Of a DNA stretch of 64,000 nt, positions 16,617 through 25,193 are shown in pieces; position 1 is the first letter of the stretch, and each line of letters begins with the position of its first letter. Position numbers and translations under genes: made by a program. Under the pieces are notes generated by a model. It saw only the letters and a list, made by a program, of their open reading frames with translations. It had not been told where the DNA came from and ran no database searches. The stretch covers positions 60,921 through 124,920 of the forward strand of contig JBAXUY010000001.1 of assembly GCA_037129475.1 (NCBI GenBank), given 5' to 3'. This stretch comes from RGVT01 sp037129475 (GTDB taxonomy: Bacteria; Planctomycetota; Planctomycetia; Pirellulales; UBA1268).

Positions 16617-16942
16617 GTCCAGGCTCCATCGATCTGCCGTCGCCTCGCTGGCCGCCGCAGGCCGTCATCCGCGCCACGTTGCGACGAGGATACGCCATGT
16701 GCACGCTCGAAGCAAAAAGACCACCGCAGGGCGGCTCCAGCAGTGGCATCACTTGAAGGAGAGCAGGTCGGCCCTCAATCTCGCCTCATTGCCCCTAACG
16801 TCGGCGGCACCCGTGTTCGACTGTGTGGGGTGCGTCGACTGCATCAGACCGACGCAGGACTCCACCAGCAGTCCGTCGGCAAGCCCCGATGCTGATGCGT
16901 GGAGAGGTCGGTCCCGGCAAGCCAATCGTGTGAAAGTAGGCC
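16617..16942. other. Divergent intergenic region, no gene seen
   Basis: This 326-base stretch separates the type III PKS (minus) from the predicted outer-membrane protein (plus) and must hold promoters for both directions. I found no good -35/-10 pair, strong hairpin, clear palindrome or coding frame with family resemblance in it. Confidence 0.5.
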
Positions 16943-17815
16943 ATGTACCACCGGACCATGGGTACAACACTCGTCGTCTGCAGCGTATCGCTGATGGCGG
17001 TTGCACTGCTTCCCGTGACTGCTGCCGCCGAGGCTCTCGAATCGCTCGATCTCGATGCATTTGCCCCATTCGATTCCGGGGCCGAGGTGCCATACGAGCC
17101 CGATTCTTTCGTGCCCGGATTCGATCGTGCGGCAGTCATGCCCTCGCCCCCTTCGGGCAGATTTGACGGCGTGATTTCCGACCGACCGGCACGCCAGTTC
17201 TATCTGAGCAGCATCATCGGCGGATCATTCCTGGTCGCGACCGCCGACAACACCCCGTCGTCGATTCTCACCGCCGGCGGTGCCATGGGCATCGCATTCG
17301 ATCGCCCCAACGGCCGGCTCCGCATCGAGGCCGAGGGCCGATATCGTGATCCGATCGAACAGACGTATATCGGGTTCAACAGGGAGACGCCGCGGGTCGG
17401 CCTCGCCGCCCCAGGTCCCGTCCCGCCCAAGCCCGAACTCATCGGCACGATGCAGGCCAGATCCACTGGCGGGTGGTCGGCGATGGCCAACGTCTGGCGT
17501 GACTTTGAACTCACGGATCGCTTTGACGCCTACGGGGGTGGTGGCATCGGTGGCGCCGGCTTCGAAACCTCGTTTCAGCAGATTGATGCGGCAGAGCCGG
17601 CTCCTGTTGTCTATAAATACCTGACCGAATATGCTTGGCAGACCGGTGTCGGTGCCATCTGGAACGTCAACGACCGAGTCGCGGTCGACGTGAGCTACCG
17701 ACTGTTCGGTCTCGGATGGTCGATCACGGCGAACGATCTCGCGTACGGATTTTTGCGATCAGAGGTCCTTCTCTCGCTCCGGGTGTACGAACCATTTCGC
17801 GGACTGATTCGCTGA
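16943..17815 (+). CDS. Predicted exported outer-membrane beta-barrel protein
   Basis: This 290-residue protein has a signal peptide (basic start, then 'LVVCSVSLMAVALLPVTAAAEA'-type hydrophobic run ending near residue 30). The mature part is rich in alternating polar/hydrophobic strands with aromatic girdles, for example 'RLRIEAEGRYRD', 'WSAMANVWRDFEL', 'VAVDVSYRLFGLGWSI' and a last strand 'EVLLSLRVYEPF', and a Gly-rich 'YGGGGIGGAGF'. This is the look of a small 8-10-strand outer-membrane barrel of the OmpA/porin-like kind. No specific family recognised. It precedes the two methyltransferase genes on the same strand. Start could also be the ATG at 16958. Confidence 0.75.
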   Translation: MYHRTMGTTLVVCSVSLMAVALLPVTAAAEALESLDLDAFAPFDSGAEVPYEPDSFVPGFDRAAVMPSPPSGRFDGVISDRPARQFYLSSIIGGSFLVATADNTPSSILTAGGAMGIAFDRPNGRLRIEAEGRYRDPIEQTYIGFNRETPRVGLAAPGPVPPKPELIGTMQARSTGGWSAMANVWRDFELTDRFDAYGGGGIGGAGFETSFQQIDAAEPAPVVYKYLTEYAWQTGVGAIWNVNDRVAVDVSYRLFGLGWSITANDLAYGFLRSEVLLSLRVYEPFRGLIR

Positions 17816-17870
17816 TGCAGATCCTGAGCATCCCCCGTGCAGCGCCCGCGCCGTCTCCGAGGCCGTGGCG

Positions 17871-18758
17871 ATGATCGTCTCGCCGTGCATGCCGCCTATG
17901 GATCTCGGTGCGAAGGCCTCGATCCGCAGCCACTATGACCTCGCGACGCCGTTCTATCGGCTGTTCTGGGGGCCGCACATCCATCACGGCCTCTGGTCGG
18001 CCGAAGACGCGGTCCGCGAGCAGCCCCACGCCTCGCCGCTGGCGGCGCAGGAAGCCCTCACCGATGCCCTGGCCACGCTGGCGGACATCCAACCCGGTCA
18101 GCGCGTCCTCGACGTGGGCTGCGGCATGGGCGGTTCATCGATCCGGCTTGCCAGGCAGCGACACTGCGACGTGACCGGCATCACGCTCAGCGGCGTGCAG
18201 CGGCGTTGGGCCTCGATGGGAGCGTGGCGGAACGGCGTGACGAACGCGGTGCGTTTTCGTCAAGCGGATGCCGAACGAGTGACCTTCGAGGCCGCGAGTT
18301 TCGACGTCGTCTGGAGCATCGAGTGCACCGAACATCTGTTCGACAAGGCGGCGTTCTTCCGGCGGGCAGCCGGCTGGCTCCGGCCCGGCGGCCGGATGGC
18401 GATCTGTGCCTGGCTGGCGGCCGATGACGCCGATCGCCCCGGGCTGCGCGAGCAGGTGGAAGCGGTCTGCGACTCCTTCCTCTGCCCCTCGCTCGGCAGC
18501 TTCTCGGACTACACCGGCTGGATGACCGATGCGGGCCTCCAGGTGGAGCACACGGAAGACTGGACGGCCCGCGTCGCCCGGACATGGGAACTCTGTGACG
18601 CGCGCGTGCGTCGGTTCGGTCTGCCGTGGCTGGCACGGTTGATCGACGGTCGACAGGCGACGTTTCTCGACAACTTCAAGACGCTTCTCGACGCCTACCG
18701 CTCCGGGGCCATGCAGTACGGATGCATCGTCGCCCGGCGACCGGAAACGGCGACATGA
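17871..18758 (+). CDS. SAM-dependent methyltransferase (gamma-tocopherol/sterol methyltransferase-like)
   Basis: This ~295-residue methyltransferase opens with 'SIRSHYDLATPFYRLFWG' and 'HHGLW', the entry pattern of the tocopherol/cyclopropane-fatty-acid methyltransferase group, followed by motif I 'VLDVGCGMGGSSIRLA', 'VTGITLS' and 'VVWSIECTEHLFDK'. Members methylate lipid-like rings or chains. It sits 55 bases after the outer-membrane gene and 49 before an ICMT-like membrane methyltransferase. Start is unclear: GTG 17865, ATG 17871, 17889 and 17898 are all in frame. Given the type III PKS across the divergent region, C- or O-methylation of a polyketide lipid is a working hypothesis. Confidence 0.87.
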   Translation: MIVSPCMPPMDLGAKASIRSHYDLATPFYRLFWGPHIHHGLWSAEDAVREQPHASPLAAQEALTDALATLADIQPGQRVLDVGCGMGGSSIRLARQRHCDVTGITLSGVQRRWASMGAWRNGVTNAVRFRQADAERVTFEAASFDVVWSIECTEHLFDKAAFFRRAAGWLRPGGRMAICAWLAADDADRPGLREQVEAVCDSFLCPSLGSFSDYTGWMTDAGLQVEHTEDWTARVARTWELCDARVRRFGLPWLARLIDGRQATFLDNFKTLLDAYRSGAMQYGCIVARRPETAT

Positions 18759-18807
18759 CGCAGGATCGCTCCCTCGCCACACCATCACAGCCAGGACCGT
18801 CACAGGG

Positions 18808-19599
18808 ATGGGCAGATTTTTCGGCATTGCTTTCGGGCTGGCGACGCACGTCCTGTTCGCCTTCACCGTCTGGCATCTGTTCTGGTTCCTGAAGGGGCCG
18901 CTGCCGGGTGACGCACCGACATCGTCGCTCGGGCTTGGCGCGTCGCTCGGCATCGACACCCTGCTGGCGGTGGCGTTCGCGGCACCGCACAGCATATTCC
19001 TCCTGCCGTCGGTGAGACGCAGGCTCGTGGCGGCCGGCATCCCCGCACCGTTCTACGGCTGTTTCTACTGCGTGGTCACCTGCGCCGTGCTGCTGCTGAC
19101 GATCTTTTGCTGGCAGCCCACCACCGTCGTGGCCTGGCGCTGGGTCGCCCCCTTCGACAGCGCCGTGACCGCGGCCTTCGCCGCGTCGTGGGTGGCGCTG
19201 TTCTACAGCCTGCACCTCACGGGCCTGGGGTGGCAGACCGGCTGGACGCCCTGGTGGCACTGGGCCCGCGGTCTGCCGCAGCCGAATCGCGCGTTCATCG
19301 AACGGGGCGCCTACCGCTTCCTGCGGCATCCGGTGTACCTGAGTTTCCTGGGCCTGATCTGGTTCACGCCCCTCGTGACGTTCGATCGCGTCGTGCTGAT
19401 CGCCGTGTGGTCGACCTACATCTTCGTCGGCAGCGCGCTCAAGGATGGACGACTGGTGCACTTCATGGGCGACACGTATCGCGACTACCAGGCGCGCGTG
19501 CCGGGGTATCCGGGCGTGCGGTTCGGGCCACTGGGGCGGGTGCGGCCGCCGGTCGTGACATCGCGTGACGCGATCGAGGGTCGTCGCTACGTCGCGTAG
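18808..19599 (+). CDS. ICMT/NnrU/PEMT-like integral-membrane methyltransferase
   Basis: This 263-residue protein has five to six hydrophobic spans and the signature of the isoprenylcysteine methyltransferase superfamily: 'YRFLRHPVYLSFLGL' (the RHPxY SAM-binding motif) and, after the last span, 'YRDYQARVPGYPG'. Relatives encoded next to type III polyketide synthases (SrsB in Streptomyces, BpsB/YpbQ in Bacillus) O-methylate alkylresorcinols or alkylpyrones in the membrane. That precedent fits this locus well. NnrU-type function is the alternative. The gene's last 13 bases overlap the convergent sulfotransferase gene. Confidence 0.85.
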   Translation: MGRFFGIAFGLATHVLFAFTVWHLFWFLKGPLPGDAPTSSLGLGASLGIDTLLAVAFAAPHSIFLLPSVRRRLVAAGIPAPFYGCFYCVVTCAVLLLTIFCWQPTTVVAWRWVAPFDSAVTAAFAASWVALFYSLHLTGLGWQTGWTPWWHWARGLPQPNRAFIERGAYRFLRHPVYLSFLGLIWFTPLVTFDRVVLIAVWSTYIFVGSALKDGRLVHFMGDTYRDYQARVPGYPGVRFGPLGRVRPPVVTSRDAIEGRRYVA

Positions 19600-20843
19600 C
19601 CAAACGCTTCGGCCAAGCGGACGGTTTTCGCGTCCAACGCGAACGGCAGCCGAACCCGTTGCCAGCTCGTTCCACGGTCGGGATCGATGTCCTTGTGATC
19701 CAGGAAATGCATGTCGCCCAGCGTGCAGTGCTGCCGATCGCCGTGATGCGTGAGTCGATCACCGTCGTAGGGGGTCAGCAATCCCGGATGAAAGTCGACA
19801 CCGAACGCGTTGCAGATGGTCGACGAGGTTGTCTCGAGGTCGGTGAGCAAGTCCTCGAATCGAATCACGCTGGTGCGGCTCTGCGGCACGTCCCGGAGAA
19901 ACGTCCCGATGGTTTCGTTCATCTGCACCCAGCAGTGCTCGGCATACTTCCAGGGCGAAGGATGCCACCCGGGCCAGGACGATCCGTACAGGCGATGAAA
20001 ACGCATCCGCACCAACGAATCGATGACCGCGTAGGGATGCCGAACCAGGTGAACGAAGCGGGGTTCGTGAAACCGTTCAGCGGCCGGTCGTAAAAAAGAG
20101 GCATCCGCGGCGTAGAGTGGCGACTTGTCGACCAGCAGCCTGCGTCTCGTGGCGTCGTGCAACTCGCGATAGACATCTGCCACCGGCAGGTCGGCGTTTT
20201 CACACGCCCGAATTCGTGCTCGAGCCTCCTGGTGCGAGAGTTGCCCGAGCGCCGCGACGGTGGCGACCACGCCACTGCCCATCCAGCCGAACCCATGTTC
20301 CCGAAACCACTCCGCTCGCTGCCCCATCGTCTCAAACGGCAGCAGATTCAACTCCGGCGGGGAGAAGAGCTCGGGATGACCGTGAAGCATCACACGCACC
20401 AGCGTCGACCCCGCTCGGGGCGACGACAAAACGAAGCACACATTCGACACCTTCGTGCGCGCCGCGACCGGCGTCCGCCGGGAAGGAATGTGAACCGCCG
20501 ACGCGGAACTACGCCGAGGTGTCGTCCAATCCGGTTCCTCGAATTCGTTCGCGAGGTAGCCGGCCAACTCGCGCAGGCAGGTCAGGGTGGCCATTTCGCC
20601 GGGGTAGATTCGCCACCCCAACGTGTTTGTGACCGCCTGGCGAAGCACGCCGAAGAACGGTTCGATGGCCTTGGATGGATCGGTGGAATGCACCCATGAA
20701 AAGACGGATTCGCCTGTCACATCGGCGATATCGCGACCGATCAGCCCCGCCACGCTCGCCCGCAGTCGCTCCAGGATCAAACGCGAGCGCTCCGTCGGAG
20801 GGCTTCCGTTCAGCAGCGTCACGAACGCATCGACTGGTTGCAC
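19587..20843 (-). CDS. Sulfotransferase with a degenerate ACP-like N-terminal domain
   Basis: The C-terminal ~290 residues are a PAPS-dependent sulfotransferase: 5'-phosphosulfate loop 'VLSSPRAGSTLVRVML', 3'-phosphate-binding 'FVHLVRHPYAVIDSLVRMR' with its Arg/Ser, and 'VIRFEDLLTD'. The first ~105 residues resemble an acyl-carrier domain ('LILERLRASVAGLIG', 'LRELAGYLANEF'), but the position of the phosphopantetheine serine reads 'TDPSKAIE', with Pro where the DSL serine should be. Such ACP-sulfotransferase pairs occur in modular polyketide synthases. The substrate is unknown. There is no ATG; I use the GTG at 20843 (GTG 20822 also possible). It follows cheB by 140 bases and may be read with that operon. 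Confidence 0.78.
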   Translation of the reverse strand: MQPVDAFVTLLNGSPPTERSRLILERLRASVAGLIGRDIADVTGESVFSWVHSTDPSKAIEPFFGVLRQAVTNTLGWRIYPGEMATLTCLRELAGYLANEFEEPDWTTPRRSSASAVHIPSRRTPVAARTKVSNVCFVLSSPRAGSTLVRVMLHGHPELFSPPELNLLPFETMGQRAEWFREHGFGWMGSGVVATVAALGQLSHQEARARIRACENADLPVADVYRELHDATRRRLLVDKSPLYAADASFLRPAAERFHEPRFVHLVRHPYAVIDSLVRMRFHRLYGSSWPGWHPSPWKYAEHCWVQMNETIGTFLRDVPQSRTSVIRFEDLLTDLETTSSTICNAFGVDFHPGLLTPYDGDRLTHHGDRQHCTLGDMHFLDHKDIDPDRGTSWQRVRLPFALDAKTVRLAEAFGYAT

Positions 20844-20983
20844 CGAATCAGCGCCTCCTGCCGCAGGAAGGGTAGGGCAGTCGACGGCACTTTCGCAACG
20901 ACCGGATGGGGGCTGAGCGACGGGTGCGGCGAGGCGGAGGCAGTTTGCGGCCCGTCCGAGCCTGCCGACGCCGCCGGGCCGCC

Positions 20984-22114
20984 TTACAAGGCTGCCTGAC
21001 TCGCCACGGCGCGGACGATCGCCGCGGCGATGCCGGGCAGCGGCACGACCTGCTCGGCCGATCCCAGTTCGATCGCCGCACGCGGCATCCCGAACACCAC
21101 GGAGGTGGCCTCGTCCTGCGCGATCGTGCGGCCACCGGCGGCGCGAATCGCCTGCATGCCCACGGCACCGTCGCTCCCCATGCCGGTGAGCAGGGTGGCC
21201 ACCGCCAGCCTGCCGGCCGACTCGGCAGCGGACCGAAAGAGCACGTCCACCGCGGGCCGGCAATGATGCACGGGGGGGGTCTCCAGCAGTCGCACGCGAT
21301 ACGCGCCCGCCTGCCAGGTCACGGCCAGATGGCGTTCACCGGGCGCGATCACGCACAGCCCGGGCTGCAGCGTCATGCCCTCCTCCGCCTCGCACACGCG
21401 ATAGCCGCATGCCTGATCGAGCCGTTCGGCGACCACGCGGGAGAAGTAGGCCGAGATGTGCTGCACGACGGCGATCGGTGGCAGGCCTGCCGGCAACTGG
21501 GGCAGGATCGTCCGCAGCGCCTCGACGCCTCCGGTCGACGATCCGATGACCACGAGCTGCCGGGGATCGATTCGGTGCGGTGCGGCCAACGGCTGCGCGC
21601 CGCGATCGGTAGACGGCACGCCTGCCGCTGGTGGCTCGGTCGGTGGTGCCCCGGCCTCCAATGGCAATGCCGTCGTGTGCGCGTCCTGACGACGCACAAG
21701 CCCCTTCGAGGCGGCCGCAGCCTTGACGTGGTAGGCCAGCCGAGCACCGAGGCCGCCGATCGACATCGTTCCATCGGGTTTGGCGAGGACGTCCACGGCG
21801 CCCGCCTCCATGGCATCGAGCGCCGCCTGCGACCCGGCCTGGGTGAGGGAACTCACCACGACCACGGGCAGGGGGTGGTGCTGCATCAGGATGCGCAGGA
21901 ACGTCAGGCCATTCATGCGGGGCATTTCCAAGTCGAGCGTGAGCACGTCCGGATCGAACCGGAGGATCTTCTCGCGGGCGACGTAGGGATCGCACGCGGT
22001 GGCCACCACCTCGATCTCCGGATCGAGCGACAGGGCGTCGCTGATCGCCTTGCGGACGAGTGCCGAGTCGTCGACCACGAGCACGCGGACTTTGCGGGGT
22101 TGTTGGGTATGCAT
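20984..22114 (-). CDS. cheB: Chemotaxis response regulator protein-glutamate methylesterase CheB
   Basis: This 376-residue CheB has an N-terminal receiver domain ('VLVVDDSALVRKA', phospho-acceptor D61 in 'LTLDLEMPRMNG', Thr/Lys in 'VVVSSLTQAG' and 'VLAKPDG') joined by a ~60-residue Ala/Pro linker to the methylesterase domain with the catalytic Ser in 'GSSTGGVEAL', His in 'VVQHISAYF' and Asp in 'GMGSDGAVGM'. It removes methyl groups from chemoreceptors when phosphorylated by CheA. It is last of six same-strand chemotaxis genes. The start is the ATG at 22114, just before the receiver fold. Confidence 0.95.
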   Translation of the reverse strand: MHTQQPRKVRVLVVDDSALVRKAISDALSLDPEIEVVATACDPYVAREKILRFDPDVLTLDLEMPRMNGLTFLRILMQHHPLPVVVVSSLTQAGSQAALDAMEAGAVDVLAKPDGTMSIGGLGARLAYHVKAAAASKGLVRRQDAHTTALPLEAGAPPTEPPAAGVPSTDRGAQPLAAPHRIDPRQLVVIGSSTGGVEALRTILPQLPAGLPPIAVVQHISAYFSRVVAERLDQACGYRVCEAEEGMTLQPGLCVIAPGERHLAVTWQAGAYRVRLLETPPVHHCRPAVDVLFRSAAESAGRLAVATLLTGMGSDGAVGMQAIRAAGGRTIAQDEATSVVFGMPRAAIELGSAEQVVPLPGIAAAIVRAVASQAAL

Positions 22115-22140
22115 GGGTGTCACGTGCGTGTGTGGTTCGG

Positions 22141-22977
22141 TCACCTGGGCCGCCGATAGACGCTGGGCCACTCGCCCTGCAGCGGGTGCCTCATGCCGAG
22201 CAGGCTTTCTGCATGCCCGACGAACAGGAATCCGCCCGGAGCGAGCATCGCGACCAGCCGGTCGAGGAGTTCCTGGCGCGACTCTGGATCGAAATAGATC
22301 ATCGCATTGCGGCAGAAGATCACATCCTGGCCACCCGGCAGCGGATACTCGGGCTGGAACAGGTTCACCCGCTGCACGAGCACCCGTCGCCGCAGTTCCG
22401 GCCTCACTCGGCAGAATCCCTCGCGCTCTCCGAAGCCGCGAAGGAAGTAACGCCGCAACTGTTCAAGAGGCAGCGCGACCTTCCCGGCCTCGTAGATGCC
22501 GCTGCGGCACCGCTCCAGCATCCGGCTGGAGATGTCGGTCGCATGCACGTGCCAGGTGACGTGCGGATGCGACCTCGCGCACTCCGCCAGCACGACGGCC
22601 AGCGAATAGGGCTCCTCGCCCGACGAGGCCGCCGCCGACCACACCTGGAGCGGTCGATCACCGCGGCTGGCGACGACCTCGGGCAACACCCGTTCTGCCA
22701 GAAGCTGGAAGTGGGATGGCTCCCTGAAAAAATGAGTGTGGTTCGTGGTGATCAGGTCGATGAGTCGGCCCACCTCCTCCTCGCCCGCGGCCGACGCGAG
22801 CAGCCTGCAGTAGGCGTCGAAACCGTCGAGTTGCAACGCGTGCAGGCGCTGGGCGAGCCGGCCGGAGACGAGCGCCTGTCGATCAGGCCCCAGCTGGATC
22901 CGGCTCCGTTCGTGGATGAGATTGGCCAGGTAGGCGTAGGCGTCGGGCGTGAGTCGTGGTTCCTGTGGCAGCACCAT
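22141..22977 (-). CDS. cheR: Chemotaxis protein methyltransferase CheR
   Basis: This 278-residue CheR has the N-terminal helical domain ('GPDRQALVSGRLAQRLHAL'), the linker 'LITTNHTHFFREPSHF' typical of the family, the SAM site 'VWSAAASSGEEPYSLAVVL', 'ATDISSRMLERCR', and 'QDVIFCRNAMIYFD'. There is no C-terminal TPR or receptor-tethering extension. It methylates receptor glutamates using SAM, opposing CheB, whose gene starts 26 bases further on. Two chemoreceptor genes in the same operon are its likely substrates. Confidence 0.95.
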   Translation of the reverse strand: MVLPQEPRLTPDAYAYLANLIHERSRIQLGPDRQALVSGRLAQRLHALQLDGFDAYCRLLASAAGEEEVGRLIDLITTNHTHFFREPSHFQLLAERVLPEVVASRGDRPLQVWSAAASSGEEPYSLAVVLAECARSHPHVTWHVHATDISSRMLERCRSGIYEAGKVALPLEQLRRYFLRGFGEREGFCRVRPELRRRVLVQRVNLFQPEYPLPGGQDVIFCRNAMIYFDPESRQELLDRLVAMLAPGGFLFVGHAESLLGMRHPLQGEWPSVYRRPR

Positions 22978-23005
22978 GTCGATCCTTCGCCCCCGGGCCC
23001 GATCC

Positions 23006-24637
23006 TCAGTACGACGTGAAATGCCGATCTTCCGGATCCTCGGCCGCGGTCGACTCCGCCGAAGACGCCACGGGCCTGATCGGCAGACGTTCCCCGACGG
23101 GCTCGGCAGGCATCGGGATCATGTCGACGCGCCGCGACACGGCAGCCGCCGGACGCCGCCGCGGCGTTGCCGCGCTCACCGTCGCGGCAGGCACCACGCC
23201 GCCGCCGGTGCCGCGGCCGGCCAGGCCGCGGAGCAGGGTGACGGCGGACTGCAGCGCGTGCGCCTGCGCCTTGAGCTGCTCCGCTGCCGATGCGCTCTGC
23301 TCTGCGCCGGCGGAGTTGCTCTGCGTGACCTGGTCCATCTGCCCCATCGCCACGCCCACTTGGCGGATGCCCTGGGCCTGCTCGCGTGCGGCGGTGGCGA
23401 TCTCGGCCACGAGCCCGTCGGCGGCCGCGACCGTGCGGACGATCTGTTCGAGGGCCTCGCCCAACCGGCCGCAGCTCGTCGAGCCTCGCCGGCTGTTGGC
23501 GATGGCCGCCTCGATCTTGTCGGCCGTCTGCCGGGCCGCCGCGGCGCTCCGCTGCGCCAGCGATCGCACCTCGTCGGCCACCACGGCGAAGCCCGCTCCC
23601 GCCTCTCCCGCCCGCGCGGCCTCGACGGCCGCATTGAGCGCGAGAATGTTCGTCTGGAAGGCGATCTCGTCGATGTCCTTGACGATCTTCGCCACCTCGG
23701 TGCTGGATGACGCGATCGCCAGCATCGCCTGGTTCATCTCGGTCATGGAGTCGGCGCCGGCCTGCGCGGATTCCCGAGCCTGTCCTGCGAAGGTCTTCGC
23801 CTTGTCGGCATTGTCGGCCGTGCTGCGGATCATCGCCGTCATCTGCTCGAGCGCCGCGCTCGTCTCCGTCACGGCCGCCGCCTGCTCGTTGCAGCCCTCG
23901 GCGAGCGACCGGCCGGCCGAAGCCAATTGCGTGGCGGCGAGCGCCGTATGCGACGCCCCGGTCTCCAAGGAATCCGAGATTCCGCCGAGCGACTTTCGTG
24001 TCGCCCGATTCACCAAGCCGCACACGACGCCCCCCACGATGATCGCGGCCGCCAGCGTGCCGCCGAGGAGCAGGAAACTGTTGGCGACGGTCCTTCCGGC
24101 CGCCTCGACCTGCCGCTTGGCAAGGACCACGTTGTGGTCGACGCACTTGTTGAGGGTGTCGATCACCCTGTCGAGAGCGGGATCCGCCTCGTCCTTCATC
24201 GCCTGCTGTGCCTCCGCCAACGTTCCCCGGCGCAGCGGCGAGAGCACCAACTCCACCGCCGACGTATACGTCCGCCAGGCCGCGCTGGCGGCCGCGAACA
24301 GACGCTCCTCCTCGGCGTCGGCCAGCAGTGTCTGGTAGTCGACGAGCGCGGCTTCTCCGTCGCGGAGCGGCCTCCGAAAGCTGGCGTCATCGAACGCGAT
24401 GGCGCCGCCGTCGGCGCGGGCGTCGAGCAGGATGCGCCGCACGGCCGCACGGGATGCGAACGTGGACTGGCTCAGGCGGTTGAGCGCCACGACCGAAGGA
24501 AGTGAATTGGTCGCCACCGCCACCAAGGCCTCGTTGATGCTCATGATCCGCCACAGTCCGATGGCCCCGAGCAGCACCGTGCTGAACATCAGAATGCCGA
24601 CGCTCCAGGTGATCTTGGCAGGGAGTGAACGACTCAT
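23006..24637 (-). CDS. Methyl-accepting chemotaxis protein (first copy)
   Basis: This 543-residue receptor has an N-terminal membrane span (~residues 9-29), a ~160-residue helical sensing region of the four-helix-bundle type, a second span ('SFLLLGGTLAAAIIVGGVV'), and a cytoplasmic signalling coiled coil with the conserved hairpin 'DEIAFQTNILALNAAVEAAR'. Alanine/glutamine-rich heptads around it hold the methylation sites. The last ~90 residues are a Pro/Arg-rich tail ending 'DPEDRHFTSY'. It lacks a clear HAMP domain. Its ATG overlaps the cheW stop (ATGA), so it is co-translated with cheW. The stimulus is unknown; the sensing region should lie outside the inner membrane. Confidence 0.93.
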   Translation of the reverse strand: MSRSLPAKITWSVGILMFSTVLLGAIGLWRIMSINEALVAVATNSLPSVVALNRLSQSTFASRAAVRRILLDARADGGAIAFDDASFRRPLRDGEAALVDYQTLLADAEEERLFAAASAAWRTYTSAVELVLSPLRRGTLAEAQQAMKDEADPALDRVIDTLNKCVDHNVVLAKRQVEAAGRTVANSFLLLGGTLAAAIIVGGVVCGLVNRATRKSLGGISDSLETGASHTALAATQLASAGRSLAEGCNEQAAAVTETSAALEQMTAMIRSTADNADKAKTFAGQARESAQAGADSMTEMNQAMLAIASSSTEVAKIVKDIDEIAFQTNILALNAAVEAARAGEAGAGFAVVADEVRSLAQRSAAAARQTADKIEAAIANSRRGSTSCGRLGEALEQIVRTVAAADGLVAEIATAAREQAQGIRQVGVAMGQMDQVTQSNSAGAEQSASAAEQLKAQAHALQSAVTLLRGLAGRGTGGGVVPAATVSAATPRRRPAAAVSRRVDMIPMPAEPVGERLPIRPVASSAESTAAEDPEDRHFTSY

Positions 24638-25182
24638 GGGAGTTCCTGGGGGGCGGAGGAGGGCTCCGTCGACGTGACGATGTCGGCGGTGGAAATCAGA
24701 TCGAGATCGATGAGTGCGCGGACGAGCGGGCCGGCCTTCGCCATGCCCGTGATGAATCGGGTGTCGATGGCGCCGCCGAAGTCGGGAGTGGGCTCGATGT
24801 CGGCGGCGGTGAAGGTGGCAACCTCCTCGACTCCGTCCACGATCACGCCGTACAGGCGGGCACGTCCGGCGGTGCCTCCCACCTGGGAGACGACGATGCA
24901 CTGCCTCTCCTGGTCGGTCGCATCGGGCAGGCCGAAGCGCGTCCGCAGGTCGACCAGCGGGATGATCTTGCCGCGAAGGTTGATGACGCCGCGGACGTGC
25001 GCGGGCATGCCGGCCACCGGCGTGATCGGACAGAGGCGGATGATTTCCCGGACCGAGAGCACCGGCACGCCGTACGACTCGTCCCCCAGCGTGACGACGA
25101 GATACTTGCCCGGCTGGGCGACGGCGGACGACATTGCCTGCGGTGGATGCAGCGGTTGGTTCATGATCTGCATGATCCCCAC
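24634..25182 (-). CDS. cheW: Chemotaxis coupling protein CheW
   Basis: This 182-residue protein is a single CheW domain: 'KYLVVTLGDESYGVPVLSVREIIRL', given here in part as 'YLVVTLGDESYGVPV', the loop 'INLRGKIIPLVDLRTRFGL', and 'GVIVDGVEEVATF'. It bridges chemoreceptors and CheA. It has ~25 extra N-terminal and ~20 extra C-terminal residues. The first in-frame start is a GTG at 25182; ATGs at 25173 and 25164 are also possible. It lies 11 bases behind cheA. Confidence 0.93.
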   Translation of the reverse strand: MGIMQIMNQPLHPPQAMSSAVAQPGKYLVVTLGDESYGVPVLSVREIIRLCPITPVAGMPAHVRGVINLRGKIIPLVDLRTRFGLPDATDQERQCIVVSQVGGTAGRARLYGVIVDGVEEVATFTAADIEPTPDFGGAIDTRFITGMAKAGPLVRALIDLDLISTADIVTSTEPSSAPQELP

Positions 25183-25193
25183 GAAGGGTGTGA

